The notes under the pieces: model-generated
What the model was told of the DNA's origin: nothing
The model's database searches: none
Seen by the model: only the letters and a program-made list of their open reading frames with translations
Shown here: one piece after another, positions 43,168-52,601 of the stretch
How the letters are laid out: every line of letters starts with the position of its first letter
How positions within the stretch are numbered: the stretch's first letter is position 1
Made by a program: the position numbers and the translations under genes
Source of the DNA: Gautieria morchelliformis
Taxonomy: Eukaryota; Basidiomycota; Agaricomycetes; Gomphales; Gomphaceae
Direction of reading: 5' to 3'
Length of the DNA stretch: 64,000 nucleotides
Assembly (NCBI GenBank): GCA_015179125.1
Contig: WHVA01000467.1
Coordinates: 26,431-90,430, forward strand

Positions 43168-44787
43168 TCAACTGCAGGAGACTGTGATACTGGTGATGTA
43201 TGAACCAGGGAGTAAGGATGACACCGGGTATGAGTACGAGCCATTGGTGCTCTGCACAGGGACTATGAGAGGACAACGGAGTGGTTCTAGTGGAATATGA
43301 TTCGTGGGGTTGTATTGTCGGCGAATAGAAGACGTGAGAGCATGGGAAGATGTCCGCACGGGCAGGGATGGCATGGACTGGCTAGCCTCAGTCTTCAGTG
43401 CTGCAGTGAGGCGGTGCGTCATGCACTTCGCAGCATGTGTGCTGCTCAAGCGTGTTGGCGTGTCTCGGGAGCCTGCATCGTGCACAGCTGTGTCTCTGAA
43501 GTCCCGTACGTGTGCGCCGGCAGAATGAGCCCTGCCGCAGCAGAAACCACATGTACACTGAGCTTTGTTCGTGTCATGCAGCGTTCCCGCGGTCTGGCCT
43601 GCTGGGCTGTGTGTCAAAGGGGCTTGGGGCAAGGGTGGTGACGGAGACGGGTGCGGGTATGGCATGTGCTGGTGGGACGTTGTGGTTGCGGCTGGCATCT
43701 GCGTGGCTGTCTCACAGGTGGGCAAGGTGGCGACGTTCATCTGAGTTGTCTTGCCCTTCGCCTGCAATGTGCTCTCAACGGCATGTGCGCTGGTCTTGTC
43801 GTCAAAGTCCAGAGCGCACAGGCTTGTGGAGTTTGCACGTGGACGCGTCATGTCGTCGTAGACGGCCTTCTGCATGGTGCTCTTATGAGCGCACATCGTC
43901 GGATCACGTGATGGTGCAAGAATAGAAGACACAAGTCGGAATGGGGAGTGTAGTCGGTGGCGGCGCTGGCTGTGAAGTTGCGACACAGCCATCTGTGCAT
44001 GGCGGATGGGCGAGGTGGTGGCTAGGGCATGCATGTCTGTTCCGGTTGATGCGTAGTGTGATGCCTTCTGTGCCTCCGTGGTTGTCTCGTGGGTCTGCCT
44101 CGCGGCATCCTTTGGATGTGTCGCATTCTCGCAAGTCATTGCGGGTGCGTGCATGCTTGCGTGGGTCTCGGTCAGGGTCACGATCTCATGACTCATTGCC
44201 GCCTTCTGCATCTCTGTCCTGCGGTGCTGCTGTGTGACATCGTGCATCAGTACGCAGGTTGTGGCTGCGAGGGGAGTGTGCGTAGGAGCCTTCTGTACGT
44301 ACGGCGGGGGCGAGGAAGAGAATGGCGCTGTGGAAGGAACCCGGCAGCTGTGATGACATCGTGAAAAATGCGTTGGCGTGTACTGAGCGCGTGAGGAAGG
44401 GAACGGAGGCGTAGGATAAAGGGGAAAACACGCCCGGGCATGGATGTGCGTGTCGGTTCGTGGCTGCCTCACCACATCACATGTCTGGACGACAGTCTCG
44501 AGGGTTGCGCTGTTGCTGTGGGCGGCGCCAATGCCTGCGTTCCTTCTGGTTGTAGCTGTGCATGGCACTGCAGGTGGGAATGTGCGGGACACGTCCGCGC
44601 GTGGTGCAACGCGTGCATGGGAGGGAGCCAAGCTGGCGGTGCATGAGGATGTTGGGGTGACACCATAAGACTGCGAGGAACGTAGCTGTGGGTCCTTTCT
44701 GACGACTCTGTGCACCCTGGTGTGTCGCTTAAGTCGGTGGGTGGTTGAAAAGGCACGAGAGCACGTAGCACAAGTGTGTTGGCTCAT
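43168..44787 (-). CDS. C2H2 zinc-finger protein carried by an LTR element
   Basis: 539 aa from ATG 44787 (MSQHTCATC); the frame is open upstream to 44838 without another ATG. One canonical C2H2 finger sits at the N-terminus: CATCSRAFSTTHRLKRHTRVH (C-x2-C-x12-H-x3-H) has all four ligands. The remaining 500 residues are Thr/Ser/His/Pro rich and look disordered, with a Cys/His cluster (CTCGFCCGRAHSAGAH) near residue 430. Such a long stop-free frame is unlikely by chance although the region is GC-rich. The finger suggests DNA or RNA binding; whether it regulates the element or is captured host cargo is unknown. Confidence 0.6.
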   Translation of the reverse strand: MSQHTCATCSRAFSTTHRLKRHTRVHRVVRKDPQLRSSQSYGVTPTSSCTASLAPSHARVAPRADVSRTFPPAVPCTATTRRNAGIGAAHSNSATLETVVQTCDVVRQPRTDTHIHARACFPLYPTPPFPSSRAQYTPTHFSRCHHSCRVPSTAPFSSSPPPYVQKAPTHTPLAATTCVLMHDVTQQHRRTEMQKAAMSHEIVTLTETHASMHAPAMTCENATHPKDAARQTHETTTEAQKASHYASTGTDMHALATTSPIRHAQMAVSQLHSQRRHRLHSPFRLVSSILAPSRDPTMCAHKSTMQKAVYDDMTRPRANSTSLCALDFDDKTSAHAVESTLQAKGKTTQMNVATLPTCETATQMPAATTTSHQHMPYPHPSPSPPLPQAPLTHSPAGQTAGTLHDTNKAQCTCGFCCGRAHSAGAHVRDFRDTAVHDAGSRDTPTRLSSTHAAKCMTHRLTAALKTEASQSMPSLPVRTSSHALTSSIRRQYNPTNHIPLEPLRCPLIVPVQSTNGSYSYPVSSLLPGSYITSITVSCS

Positions 44788-44850
44788 CGCGCCACTCTGA
44801 TTGTTCCCCGGGGCTCCGATGACTGTAAGACAGGGCACATATGGAATATC

Positions 44851-45165
44851 TCAATGAGATGGGACTGATAAGGACAGAACTGAATTGGATGGTGGTTGAG
44901 AAACAACTAGCAGGGAAGGAGAAGGTGTCGGTGGACAGCAGACTATAGACTCGGGACTCTTGTCCTCCGGGAACGAGCGAAGAAGTCCATCAGAAATGGC
45001 TGGAGAGATAGCAAGTAGCTCCTCCAAGGAGAGTGTAATGGGGGTTTGGAGAGGATCATCTGTGGGTGCAATGGATGTTGACAGGATACGTTCTAAGACA
45101 CTTGTGACTGTGCTGTGCATTGCCGCCAGGTTGCCCTGCGTTTCGACTGACTCGCTGTGGTTCAT
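44851..45165 (-). CDS. Short gypsy-like leader protein of the zinc-finger element
   Basis: 104 aa from ATG 45165, immediately after the gypsy insertion point. VLERILSTSIAPTDD and ITLSLEELLAISPAISDGL resemble the conserved segment that precedes protease in agaricomycete gypsy Gag-Pol (xTLxELLAISP). It ends 13 bp before the open zinc-finger frame and could be a former exon or an upstream ORF. If real, it links this element to an autonomous gypsy parent. Confidence 0.5.
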   Translation of the reverse strand: MNHSESVETQGNLAAMHSTVTSVLERILSTSIAPTDDPLQTPITLSLEELLAISPAISDGLLRSFPEDKSPESIVCCPPTPSPSLLVVSQPPSNSVLSLSVPSH

Positions 45166-45205
45166 CTCAATTCGACCGACTAAGTATAACTTGTTTCTTG
45201 CAACC

Positions 45206-45685
45206 TGTCAGGGGACACCCTGTTTTCCATTTCCAGTTCCGACACCACACCCAGTTCCGACTCCATTTCCGACTCCGCTTCCGGTTCCGATTCCATCTCC
45301 GCATCCGCTTTCGGGAACGATTCCGCTTCTGGGAGAACTTCCACCAGTTCCGCTCGCCTTGCCAGTTCCAGTCCAATTTCCGACTTCCGCCCCGGAACAG
45401 TGTCGGAAATCAAGCGACTCGCATAATAGGTGGCATCAAGGGTCGATCAAGGGTCAGGGGGATGCAGGGTTGATGGCGGGTGCCAAGCGTTGTCCCTGGC
45501 TGCGCAGCGTAGTATAATACGGGCTCGCTGACATTGGGGGTCCTTAGACTTTTCTCTTTGGATTTCCCCTTGTCAGGTGAGAACTCCCTCTCTTGTATGC
45601 TCTGTTCATTTATACATACTTTGGATTTCCCCTTGTCAGTTGTGTGGTAGTGTGATCTCCACAACTAGCCAGGGTTGCCCTTACA
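45206..45685 (+). repeat. 5' LTR of gypsy element
   Basis: 480 bp, TGTCAGGGG...CCTTACA, with many repeated TTCCGATTCC-type motifs in the first 200 bp and two CTTGTCAG repeats near the end. Confidence 0.95.
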
Positions 45686-45872
45686 GCAGAAAAGTCTCTC
45701 CCATAGAGGACCGGCGGTCGTACTGCGTGTCGCAGCCGCCATAGGTGCGTTCGGAATCGGAGACAGCGACTCGGAGATCGCAACCTCTTCCGCACACACA
45801 GCGTACGACAGCCCTTCTTCTTACGTCGAGCTCCCAACCCCGGAAATCCCGTCCCACATTTCTCCTTCCGAC

Positions 45873-47048
45873 ATGGATCCGGATGATCGTCTTCGGAATA
45901 TGGAGGAGGAATTGACGCGGAACCGGATGAAGACCGACGCGATTGAAACAGCCTTACAAGCGATTTTGGCTAAGTTAGATATTCCACAAGGTGGTGGAAA
46001 TGAAATGTTGGATGATCCGGATTTCGGAAAAGCGGAACTAGCGGAGGAGAGAAAGTCCGCGAAGTTAGCAAAGGTCAAACCCGCAACTCCGGCGGACTTT
46101 GACGGAGATCGGGAGAAGGGACACGCATTCTTCAACACATGCAGCATCTACTTCGCAATTGTCGGAGACCTCTTTCCGAACGACCAGGCTCGGATTCACT
46201 GGGCATTGTCCTTTTTCAAGTCGGACCGCGCATCCCGTTTTGCAAACAAGGTGATCCGACATGAAGCAAAGGGCAAGGGGAACTACTTCCGAGACTGGGA
46301 CGCCTTCGAGAAAACATTTTCCGACCAGTTCTGCCCAAAAAATGAGCAGCTCACAGCCCTTACGAAGCTCGAGGGAACCAGCTGGTACCAGGCCAAGGAT
46401 CCGGTCGATGACTATATCGATCGCTTCCAGGAGCTCATCGACCTCGCGGAGTATGATGACGACAAGACGATCGTCATCAAATTCCGACGAGGACTCGATC
46501 CGACACTCCAGAACCAAGTTGCGCTGCTTGGGGATGGAGCTCCGGACTTTGATGACCCGGAAGGGTGGTACCAAGCTGCACAGAGGGTGTCCCGGAACAG
46601 GGAAGCAAATGAGGCCTTCGTGGAGACGAGCCGGAATATGACGCGCAGTTCCACTCGTCCTACTCCACCTGTGCCAAAATCCGGAAGCGCATTCATTCCC
46701 ATGCGGAAAGTATTTCCGACGCTTTCTCCGCCCGCTCCTATTAGGAACCATAGCCCTCCTCCCTCGAAGAGTGGCCCTGCCCCGATGGATGTTGACCGCA
46801 TGCGCGGAAAAGGCCGCGGAACTATCACCTGCTTCCGATGTCAACAACCAGGCCACTATGCCCGCGAGTGCCCCCAAGCATTTGACATCCGGCTTATGAC
46901 CACGGAGGAGAAACTCGAGCTCCTTCCAGAGTTCCTCGCACTTGCGGACATAAGCGGAGTGCCTACTGCGGAAGTAGTTTCCGAAAACGCGGAATATGGC
47001 GCATCGGAAGCGGAAGATGCGTCGGATTTTGTGACGCGCAGCGGGTGA
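45873..47048 (+). CDS. Gypsy Gag
   Basis: 391 aa from the ATG at 45873 (MDPDDRLRNMEEEL); the frame is open back into the LTR without an earlier ATG. Coiled start, gag core (AKVKPATPADFDGDREKGH; KDPVDDYIDRFQELIDLAEY; FRRGLDPTLQNQV), and one CCHC knuckle CFRCQQPGHYARECP. It ends at TGA 47046-47048, with pol already open in the -1 frame for at least 70 bp before that stop. Confidence 0.9.
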   Translation: MDPDDRLRNMEEELTRNRMKTDAIETALQAILAKLDIPQGGGNEMLDDPDFGKAELAEERKSAKLAKVKPATPADFDGDREKGHAFFNTCSIYFAIVGDLFPNDQARIHWALSFFKSDRASRFANKVIRHEAKGKGNYFRDWDAFEKTFSDQFCPKNEQLTALTKLEGTSWYQAKDPVDDYIDRFQELIDLAEYDDDKTIVIKFRRGLDPTLQNQVALLGDGAPDFDDPEGWYQAAQRVSRNREANEAFVETSRNMTRSSTRPTPPVPKSGSAFIPMRKVFPTLSPPAPIRNHSPPPSKSGPAPMDVDRMRGKGRGTITCFRCQQPGHYARECPQAFDIRLMTTEEKLELLPEFLALADISGVPTAEVVSENAEYGASEAEDASDFVTRSG

Positions 47049-50000
47049 GATGTGTGCCCCTGCTGCCTGTACATAACCGGTTTGCCTGTCTTGAAGTAGA
47101 GAATGAAAAGCCCCGACTCCCCTCACTTCATACAGACCCACCGGATAAAGTCACACAAAAGCCAAATCCGACACCCCGTCTATCCCGCATCCGCCCCTGG
47201 GAGAGACGCCTTCCGAAGCGCTATGTCGTTGCTGCCACCCCTGGCCCCAAGTCACTAGTCATTAAGGTAGAGATCCAGACGACAGATACGGCGGAAGTCA
47301 AATCCGGACCCGCCCTTGTCGATTGCGGGGCCACTGGTCAGTTTATGGACCGGGACTATGTGGAACGGAACCGACTGACCACGCGGAAGTTGCAACGTGC
47401 AATCCCGGTGTTCAATGTGGATGGAAGCCACAATGAGGCAGGGTCCATCACGGAGATAGTGGACACAATTCTCCGCTACGATGGGCACTCGGAACGCACT
47501 TCCTTCGCTGTCACCAGCCTGGGGAAGCAAGACATCATTCTTGGGTTTACCTGGCTTCAAGAGCACAACCCGGAGATCAATTGGCAGACTCGGAAGGTAC
47601 TGATGAGTCGATGTCCAGCCAAGTGTCACATGTGCCGGTCGGAAGTGCGGAAGGAGCACCAGGAGCAGCGGAAGACCGAACGGCTCATACAGACATGTCG
47701 TTCCGGCCCCCATCCACTGCTTGCAGAAGAAGACTCGGAAGCGGAATTTGACCCGGATCCCCCTTCCAATTCCGATTCCGACGTCATCCGACTCGGCCTG
47801 GAAGACGCTCTGACGGAAGGGGAGTGCTTGCTGTACGTAAACCTTCCGCCGGAGGCGGAACACATCCGCGCCACCGGGAATATTTCGCAACGCCTTGCTG
47901 AAGCCTCTAAGAGGTATGATAGAGCGGAGGCGGAAATTCCGGAGTACCTGCGGGAGTTTGAGGACGTCTTCTCTAAGGAGTCGTTTGATGCCCTGCCTCC
48001 GCGGAAACTGTGGGACCATGCCATCGAGTTGGAGCCTGGGTCGAAGCCCACCAACTGCAAGGTCTACCCGCTGTCACCCAAGGAGCAGGTAGAGCTCGAT
48101 GCATTCCTTGCGGAAAATCTCCGTACAGGGAGGATCCGCCCCTCCAAGTCACCCATGGCATCTCCGGTGTTCTTCATCAAGAAGAAGGACGGCTCGCTCA
48201 GACTTGTGCAGGATTACCGGGCCTTGAATGCGATCACGATCAAGAACCGGTACCCCATTCCGCTCATTTCCGAATTGATCACACAACTCCGCGGGGCGAA
48301 GTACTTCACCAAGCTGGATGTCCGCTGGGGCTTCAATAATGTCCGGATCCGGGAGGGAGATGAGTGGAAGGCCGCATTCCGCACCAACCGAGGACTCTTT
48401 GAGCCACAGGTCATGTTCTTTGGCCTCACCAACAGTCCTGCCACGTTCCAGACAATGATGAATGACATTTTCCATGACATGATAGTGGAAGGGGTTGTCT
48501 GCGTCTACCTCGATGACATCCTCATCTTCACAAAAACAATGTCCGAACATCGGGAAGTCGTGCGGAGAGTGCTGGAACGACTCCGGGAGTACAACCTGTG
48601 TCTCAAGCCGGAAAAGTGCGAATTTGAGCGGACTCGGATAGAGTATCTTGGGGTGATCGTGTCGGAAGGAAAGGTGGAAATGGACCCCGTCAAGGTTTCC
48701 GGTGTGTCGGATTGGCCGGTGCCGCGGAACAAGAAGGAAGTCCAGTCCTTCATTGGGTTTGTCAATTTCTACCGGCGGTTCATCAAGGACTTCTCCTGCC
48801 ACGCCCGTGCCCTCTTCGACCTCACCAAGAAGGAGGTTGGATGGCGGTGGGGAGAGCCGGAACGGGCCTCCTTTGACAAACTCAAGGAGCTGATCACTTC
48901 TGCCCCGGTCCTGATCTTTCCCGACGACTCTCGCCCTTACCGAGTGGAGGCGGATTCTTCCGACGCAGCTACCGGAGCGGTCTTGTCGCAACAGTCATCG
49001 GAAGAAGGTGGGGGGTGGCATCCGATTGCCTTCTTCTCTAAGAGTCTCAGTCCGGTCGAGCGGAACTACGAGATCCATGACAAGGAGATGCTGGCAATCA
49101 TCCGAGCGCTAGAGGAGTGGCGACACTTCCTCGAGGGTGCTCTATGCCCATTTGAGATCTGGACAGACCACAAGAACCTTGAGTATTTCCGCACGTCTAA
49201 GAAGTTGAACCGACGACAAGCACGGTGGTCCCTACACCTGTCCCGGTTTGACTTCATGCTCCACCACCGCCCCGGCCGCACCATGGGCAAGCCCGATGCC
49301 CTATCCCGCCGCGCGGATCACGGAAGCGGAAGTGGAGACAACGCGGATATGACACTGCTCCGCCCAAGTCTCTTTGCAATCCGTGCCCTAGAAGGAGTAA
49401 CTGCAATTGGGGCGGAAGCGGAAATGCTCCGGGATATCCGGAGGCAATACCGGAATGGAGAGAAGGAGGAGTCGGTGGTGAAGGCAGTGGAGGAACTCCG
49501 GAAGGGGCACTCACGGTCTGTACGGGCAGCGGAATGGTCGGAACGTGATGGACTGGTCCACTTCAGAGGCAAGGTCTATGTTCCGGGTGGGGCGGACCTC
49601 CGCCGTCGCATCGTGTCCCAGCACCATGACACACGGGTCGCTGGGCATGCTGGCAGGTGGAAGACGCTGGAGTTAGTGGCTCGGAATTACTGGTGGCCTC
49701 AGATGTCCCGCTACATCGGACAGTACGTGAAGACGTGTGACCTTTGTCTCCGAACCAAAGCGCAACGACGTCCGCCCGTCGGAGAACTTGTTCCGCTCCC
49801 GATTCCCGAATCCCGCTGGGACACCATCAGTGTCGACTTCATCGTTGAACTCCCAGAGTCTCATGGCTACGACGCGATCATGAACGTCGTGGATTCAGTG
49901 AGCAAGGTGTCCCACTTCATTCCGACGCACACGACGATCACAGCCCTCGGAGCGGCCCGCCTGTTCCTTGCACATGTCTGGAAGTTGCATGGGCTCCCGA

Positions 50001-51175
50001 AGCAAGTCGTTTCCGACCGAGGTCCGCAGTTTGTCGCGGAACTGACTCGGGAGCTCTACCGCCTGCTTGGCATAAAGCTGGCTACCACCACAGCGTACCA
50101 TCCGCAGGGTGACGGACAGACGGAACGGGTCAATCAGGAGTTAGAGCAATATCTCCGCCTCTTTGTCAATGAGAGGCAGGATGACTGGGATGAGTTACTT
50201 CCGCTGGCGGAATTCCAATACAACAACCATGTCCATTCCGCCACGCAACAGACTCCCTTCATGCTTGACTCCGGACGACACCCGCGGATGGGCTTCGAAC
50301 CACGCCAGGCCGACTCCCGACTCGAGACGGTCAATGAGTTCCGAGACCGCATGGACTCCACCCTTTCGGAAGCCAAGTCGGCCCTTGCGAAGGCCAAGGA
50401 TGACATGGCAAGGTACTACAACCGACGCCGGGTTCCTGCCCCAGAGTACCAAGTTGGAGACAAGGTGTACCTAGATGCAAGTGACATCCGCACCACACGC
50501 CCTTCGCAGAAGCTTGCCCACCGCTACCTTGGGCCCTTCACAGTGACGCGGAGGGTTGGACGGAATGCATACCGCCTCCGACTTCCGATGTCCATGTCCC
50601 GCCTCCACCCCGTCTTCAACGTGGTGAAGTTACTCCCTGTGCTTGAGGACCCAATTCCACGTCGGAAGGCTCATCCGCCACCTCCGCCAGAAATTGTAGA
50701 TGGGGAAGAGCACTACGTGGTAGAACGGATCCTGGACAGCCGGTTTGTGCGAGGACGACTCCAATTCCTCGTGAAATGGGAAGGGTATGGGTACGAGGAG
50801 AATTCGTGGGTCCCGGAGCAAGATGTTTCCGCTCCTGACAAACTCCGGGAGTTCTACAGGACACATCCAGGTGCCCCTCGCCGAATCCGCTCGCTGGCAT
50901 TTCAATCCCTTGTGTCCCGCGCTTCGAGGACGCAGCACGCTAGAGGGGGGGTGATGTCAGGGGACACCCTGTTTTCCATTTCCAGTTCCGACACCACACC
51001 CAGTTCCGACTCCATTTCCGACTCCGGTTCCGGTTCCGATTCCATCTCCGCATCCGCTTTCGGGAACGATTCCGCTTCTGGGAGAACTTCCACCAGTTCC
51101 GCTCGCCTTGCCAGTTCCAGTCCAATTTCCGACTTCCGCCCCGGAACAGTGTCGGAAATCAAGCGACTCGCATAA
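47045..51175 (+). CDS. Gypsy Pol: protease, RT, RNase H, integrase, chromodomain
   Basis: About 1,376 aa in the -1 frame of gag with no ATG at its head, so probably a frameshift fusion. Protease ALVDCGATGQFMD (residue about 90); RT with LVQDYRALNAI and VCVYLDDILIF (about 485); RNase H VEADSSDAATGAVLS and YEIHDKEMLAIIRALEEW; integrase zinc site HHDTRVAGHAGRW...CDLCLRTK, core SVDFIVELP, SDRGPQFVAEL, HPQGDGQTERVNQELEQYL; chromodomain YVVERILDSRFVRG...FLVKWEGYGYEENSW. The frame passes the purine tract and continues about 220 bp into the 3' LTR before TAA at 51173, giving a Ser-rich tail. Confidence 0.95.
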   Translation: MRCVPLLPVHNRFACLEVENEKPRLPSLHTDPPDKVTQKPNPTPRLSRIRPWERRLPKRYVVAATPGPKSLVIKVEIQTTDTAEVKSGPALVDCGATGQFMDRDYVERNRLTTRKLQRAIPVFNVDGSHNEAGSITEIVDTILRYDGHSERTSFAVTSLGKQDIILGFTWLQEHNPEINWQTRKVLMSRCPAKCHMCRSEVRKEHQEQRKTERLIQTCRSGPHPLLAEEDSEAEFDPDPPSNSDSDVIRLGLEDALTEGECLLYVNLPPEAEHIRATGNISQRLAEASKRYDRAEAEIPEYLREFEDVFSKESFDALPPRKLWDHAIELEPGSKPTNCKVYPLSPKEQVELDAFLAENLRTGRIRPSKSPMASPVFFIKKKDGSLRLVQDYRALNAITIKNRYPIPLISELITQLRGAKYFTKLDVRWGFNNVRIREGDEWKAAFRTNRGLFEPQVMFFGLTNSPATFQTMMNDIFHDMIVEGVVCVYLDDILIFTKTMSEHREVVRRVLERLREYNLCLKPEKCEFERTRIEYLGVIVSEGKVEMDPVKVSGVSDWPVPRNKKEVQSFIGFVNFYRRFIKDFSCHARALFDLTKKEVGWRWGEPERASFDKLKELITSAPVLIFPDDSRPYRVEADSSDAATGAVLSQQSSEEGGGWHPIAFFSKSLSPVERNYEIHDKEMLAIIRALEEWRHFLEGALCPFEIWTDHKNLEYFRTSKKLNRRQARWSLHLSRFDFMLHHRPGRTMGKPDALSRRADHGSGSGDNADMTLLRPSLFAIRALEGVTAIGAEAEMLRDIRRQYRNGEKEESVVKAVEELRKGHSRSVRAAEWSERDGLVHFRGKVYVPGGADLRRRIVSQHHDTRVAGHAGRWKTLELVARNYWWPQMSRYIGQYVKTCDLCLRTKAQRRPPVGELVPLPIPESRWDTISVDFIVELPESHGYDAIMNVVDSVSKVSHFIPTHTTITALGAARLFLAHVWKLHGLPKQVVSDRGPQFVAELTRELYRLLGIKLATTTAYHPQGDGQTERVNQELEQYLRLFVNERQDDWDELLPLAEFQYNNHVHSATQQTPFMLDSGRHPRMGFEPRQADSRLETVNEFRDRMDSTLSEAKSALAKAKDDMARYYNRRRVPAPEYQVGDKVYLDASDIRTTRPSQKLAHRYLGPFTVTRRVGRNAYRLRLPMSMSRLHPVFNVVKLLPVLEDPIPRRKAHPPPPPEIVDGEEHYVVERILDSRFVRGRLQFLVKWEGYGYEENSWVPEQDVSAPDKLREFYRTHPGAPRRIRSLAFQSLVSRASRTQHARGGVMSGDTLFSISSSDTTPSSDSISDSGSGSDSISASAFGNDSASGRTSTSSARLASSSPISDFRPGTVSEIKRLA

Positions 51176-51434
51176 TAGGTGGCATCAAGGGTCGATCAAG
51201 GGTCAGGGGGATGCAGGGTTGATGGCGGGTGCCAAGCGTTGTCCCTGGCTGCGCAGCGTAGTATAATACGGGCTCGCTGACATTGGGGGTCCTTAGACTT
51301 TTCTCTTTGGATTTCCCCTTGTCAGGTGAGAACTCCCTCTCTTGTATGCTCTGTTCATTTATACATACTTTGGATTTCCCCTTGTCAGTTGTGTGGTAGT
51401 GTGATCTCCACAACTAGCCAGGGTTGCCCTTACA
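50955..51434 (+). repeat. 3' LTR of gypsy element
   Basis: 480 bp, one visible mismatch to the 5' LTR. Its first 220 bp are also translated as the end of pol. Confidence 0.95.
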
Positions 51435-51563
51435 ACCGACGTGTTTCTTGCGACTTCAGAGCGAGGGAAGGTGTAATGGATGGTCTCCTGCCGTGGACAG
51501 ACAGAAGCCGAGGCTGGGTGTGACACCGAAAGGTTGAGAGTTCTTGCGAATGGGGCAGCCAGA

Positions 51564-51766
51564 TGTAGAGAGGGAAGCCTCGCTGGAGTGACAAACTGCG
51601 CAGAACTACTAACGCAGCTGGTAGTGAGTGGGAAAGAGGAGTCTCATTACTAATCTAAGTGGACCCACTATATACTCTGAGAACAATGGGGGTGGCACAA
51701 CGTGACATCATACTAAAAGACAAGAAAAACCTATAATCTCCAACTAGAGAGCGTAGCTCTCTTACA
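51564..51766 (-). repeat. 5' LTR of the zinc-finger element
   Basis: 203 bp partner of 42925-43127. The 129 bp between it and the gypsy element (51435-51563) are the zinc-finger element's leader. Confidence 0.9.
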
Positions 51767-52601
51767 GCAGGAGGCTGAATCTGTTTCCGGTGGATATTAA
51801 GCCGCGGTCAGCGAAATGGAGGGACATTATCGAAAGGGAGGTTTTACTTATAGCATGAGGATACTGAACCCGAACCCCCCCTCCCGAAATATGCATTGCG
51901 TTCTGCGTGTACTTTTCTGAATAACATTAGCTGGTGCAGCGGCAGCTACGGGCGGCGACAAACATTGCCGGGAACGGAGTCGTGCTGACTCGCACAAAGG
52001 TTGGTAATGTTGAAAGTCGCTTCATCAAAGAGGAGAAGCGGCCAATCATGTGGATGAGGGATGCGTTTGCCATCGGCCAATTTCTGGTGGAACCTACGAA
52101 GAGATAAGGGTGGATGGTAGAGAGAGGCATATGCACATACTCGGGGTCTTGATCAAAGTCCTCAAGCCAACTGACAGGGCATATCAGACGGGCGCTCTGG
52201 GGATGCTTGAAGCCTCGGGTAACTTTGTCATTCAGGCCTATCATCGGAATGAATGGTTTGTTGGCAGGCCGGAGAAATTGTGCGTGGTCTTTGACATGCT
52301 TGATGTCTTCCCCACGAGCTGTGTTGCGGCGGTGATCAAGCTAGATAGTGCCGTGAGTTATGCACGCGTACACTGGGAATCACTGACCTCATTGGCAATG
52401 TCATCCAAGTGACACCCCTGGAGCAGGCTCGCAAGGGAGGGAACTTGTGTATCTTAAGACCTTGTACAAGGGAAAAACGCCTTTGATGCCTAACTGGTAT
52501 GGACGATTGTATTTACAGCCATCACGCTGATTGACTCATGTGGTGGTATATTCGATACACAGCACAGCCGACTTTATACAACAGAACCGAAAAAAGGAAA
52601 C
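51767..52601. other. Intergenic with one unrecognised frame
   Basis: Plus-strand frame 52050-52412 (120 aa; GALGMLEASGNFVIQAYHRN, KLCVVFDMLDVFPTS) is open but matches nothing I know. The rest is the 3' flank of the membrane-protein gene. Confidence 0.3.

Larger units (their letters stand above)
45206..51434 (+). mobile_element. Complete, very young chromodomain gypsy element
   Basis: LTRs of 480 bp at 45206-45685 and 50955-51434 differ at about one base (near 45288). Gag and a full-length pol frame are uninterrupted. The purine tract AGAGGGGGGG at 50942-50951 precedes the 3' LTR. No exact 5-bp target duplication is seen; AACC occurs on both sides if the last A of the LTR is shared. It is inserted in the leader of the zinc-finger LTR element, whose sequence continues on both sides. 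Other copies of this family lie at 1-655 and 63743-64000. Everything visible is compatible with an active element. Confidence 0.95.
42925..51766 (-). mobile_element. Non-autonomous LTR element with zinc-finger ORF, split by gypsy
   Basis: Direct 203-bp LTRs at 42925-43127 and 51564-51766 (about six differences, roughly 3%) are flanked by GCAG (42921-42924 and 51767-51770). Minus orientation is indicated by a purine-rich tract next to 43127, TGG three bases inside the right LTR as a primer-site start, and minus-strand frames. About 2.2 kb of internal sequence remains once the gypsy element 45206-51434 is removed. It carries a short gypsy-like frame and a 539-aa C2H2 zinc-finger frame, and no protease, RT or integrase. 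Mobility would need enzymes from another element. Confidence 0.8.

Noticed and set aside
43297-44668. Plus-strand frames up to 137 aa opposite the zinc-finger ORF
   Set aside because: Shadows of a GC-rich minus-strand frame that is four times longer and has a zinc-finger motif.
47318-47335. Protease motif DCGA as an inactivating mutation
   Set aside because: DCGAT is, from memory, a frequent variant in fungal gypsy proteases, so it is not evidence of loss of function.
45201-51439. A clean 5-bp target duplication for the inner gypsy element
   Set aside because: CAACC and ACCGA do not match; only AACC is shared, overlapping the LTR's final A.
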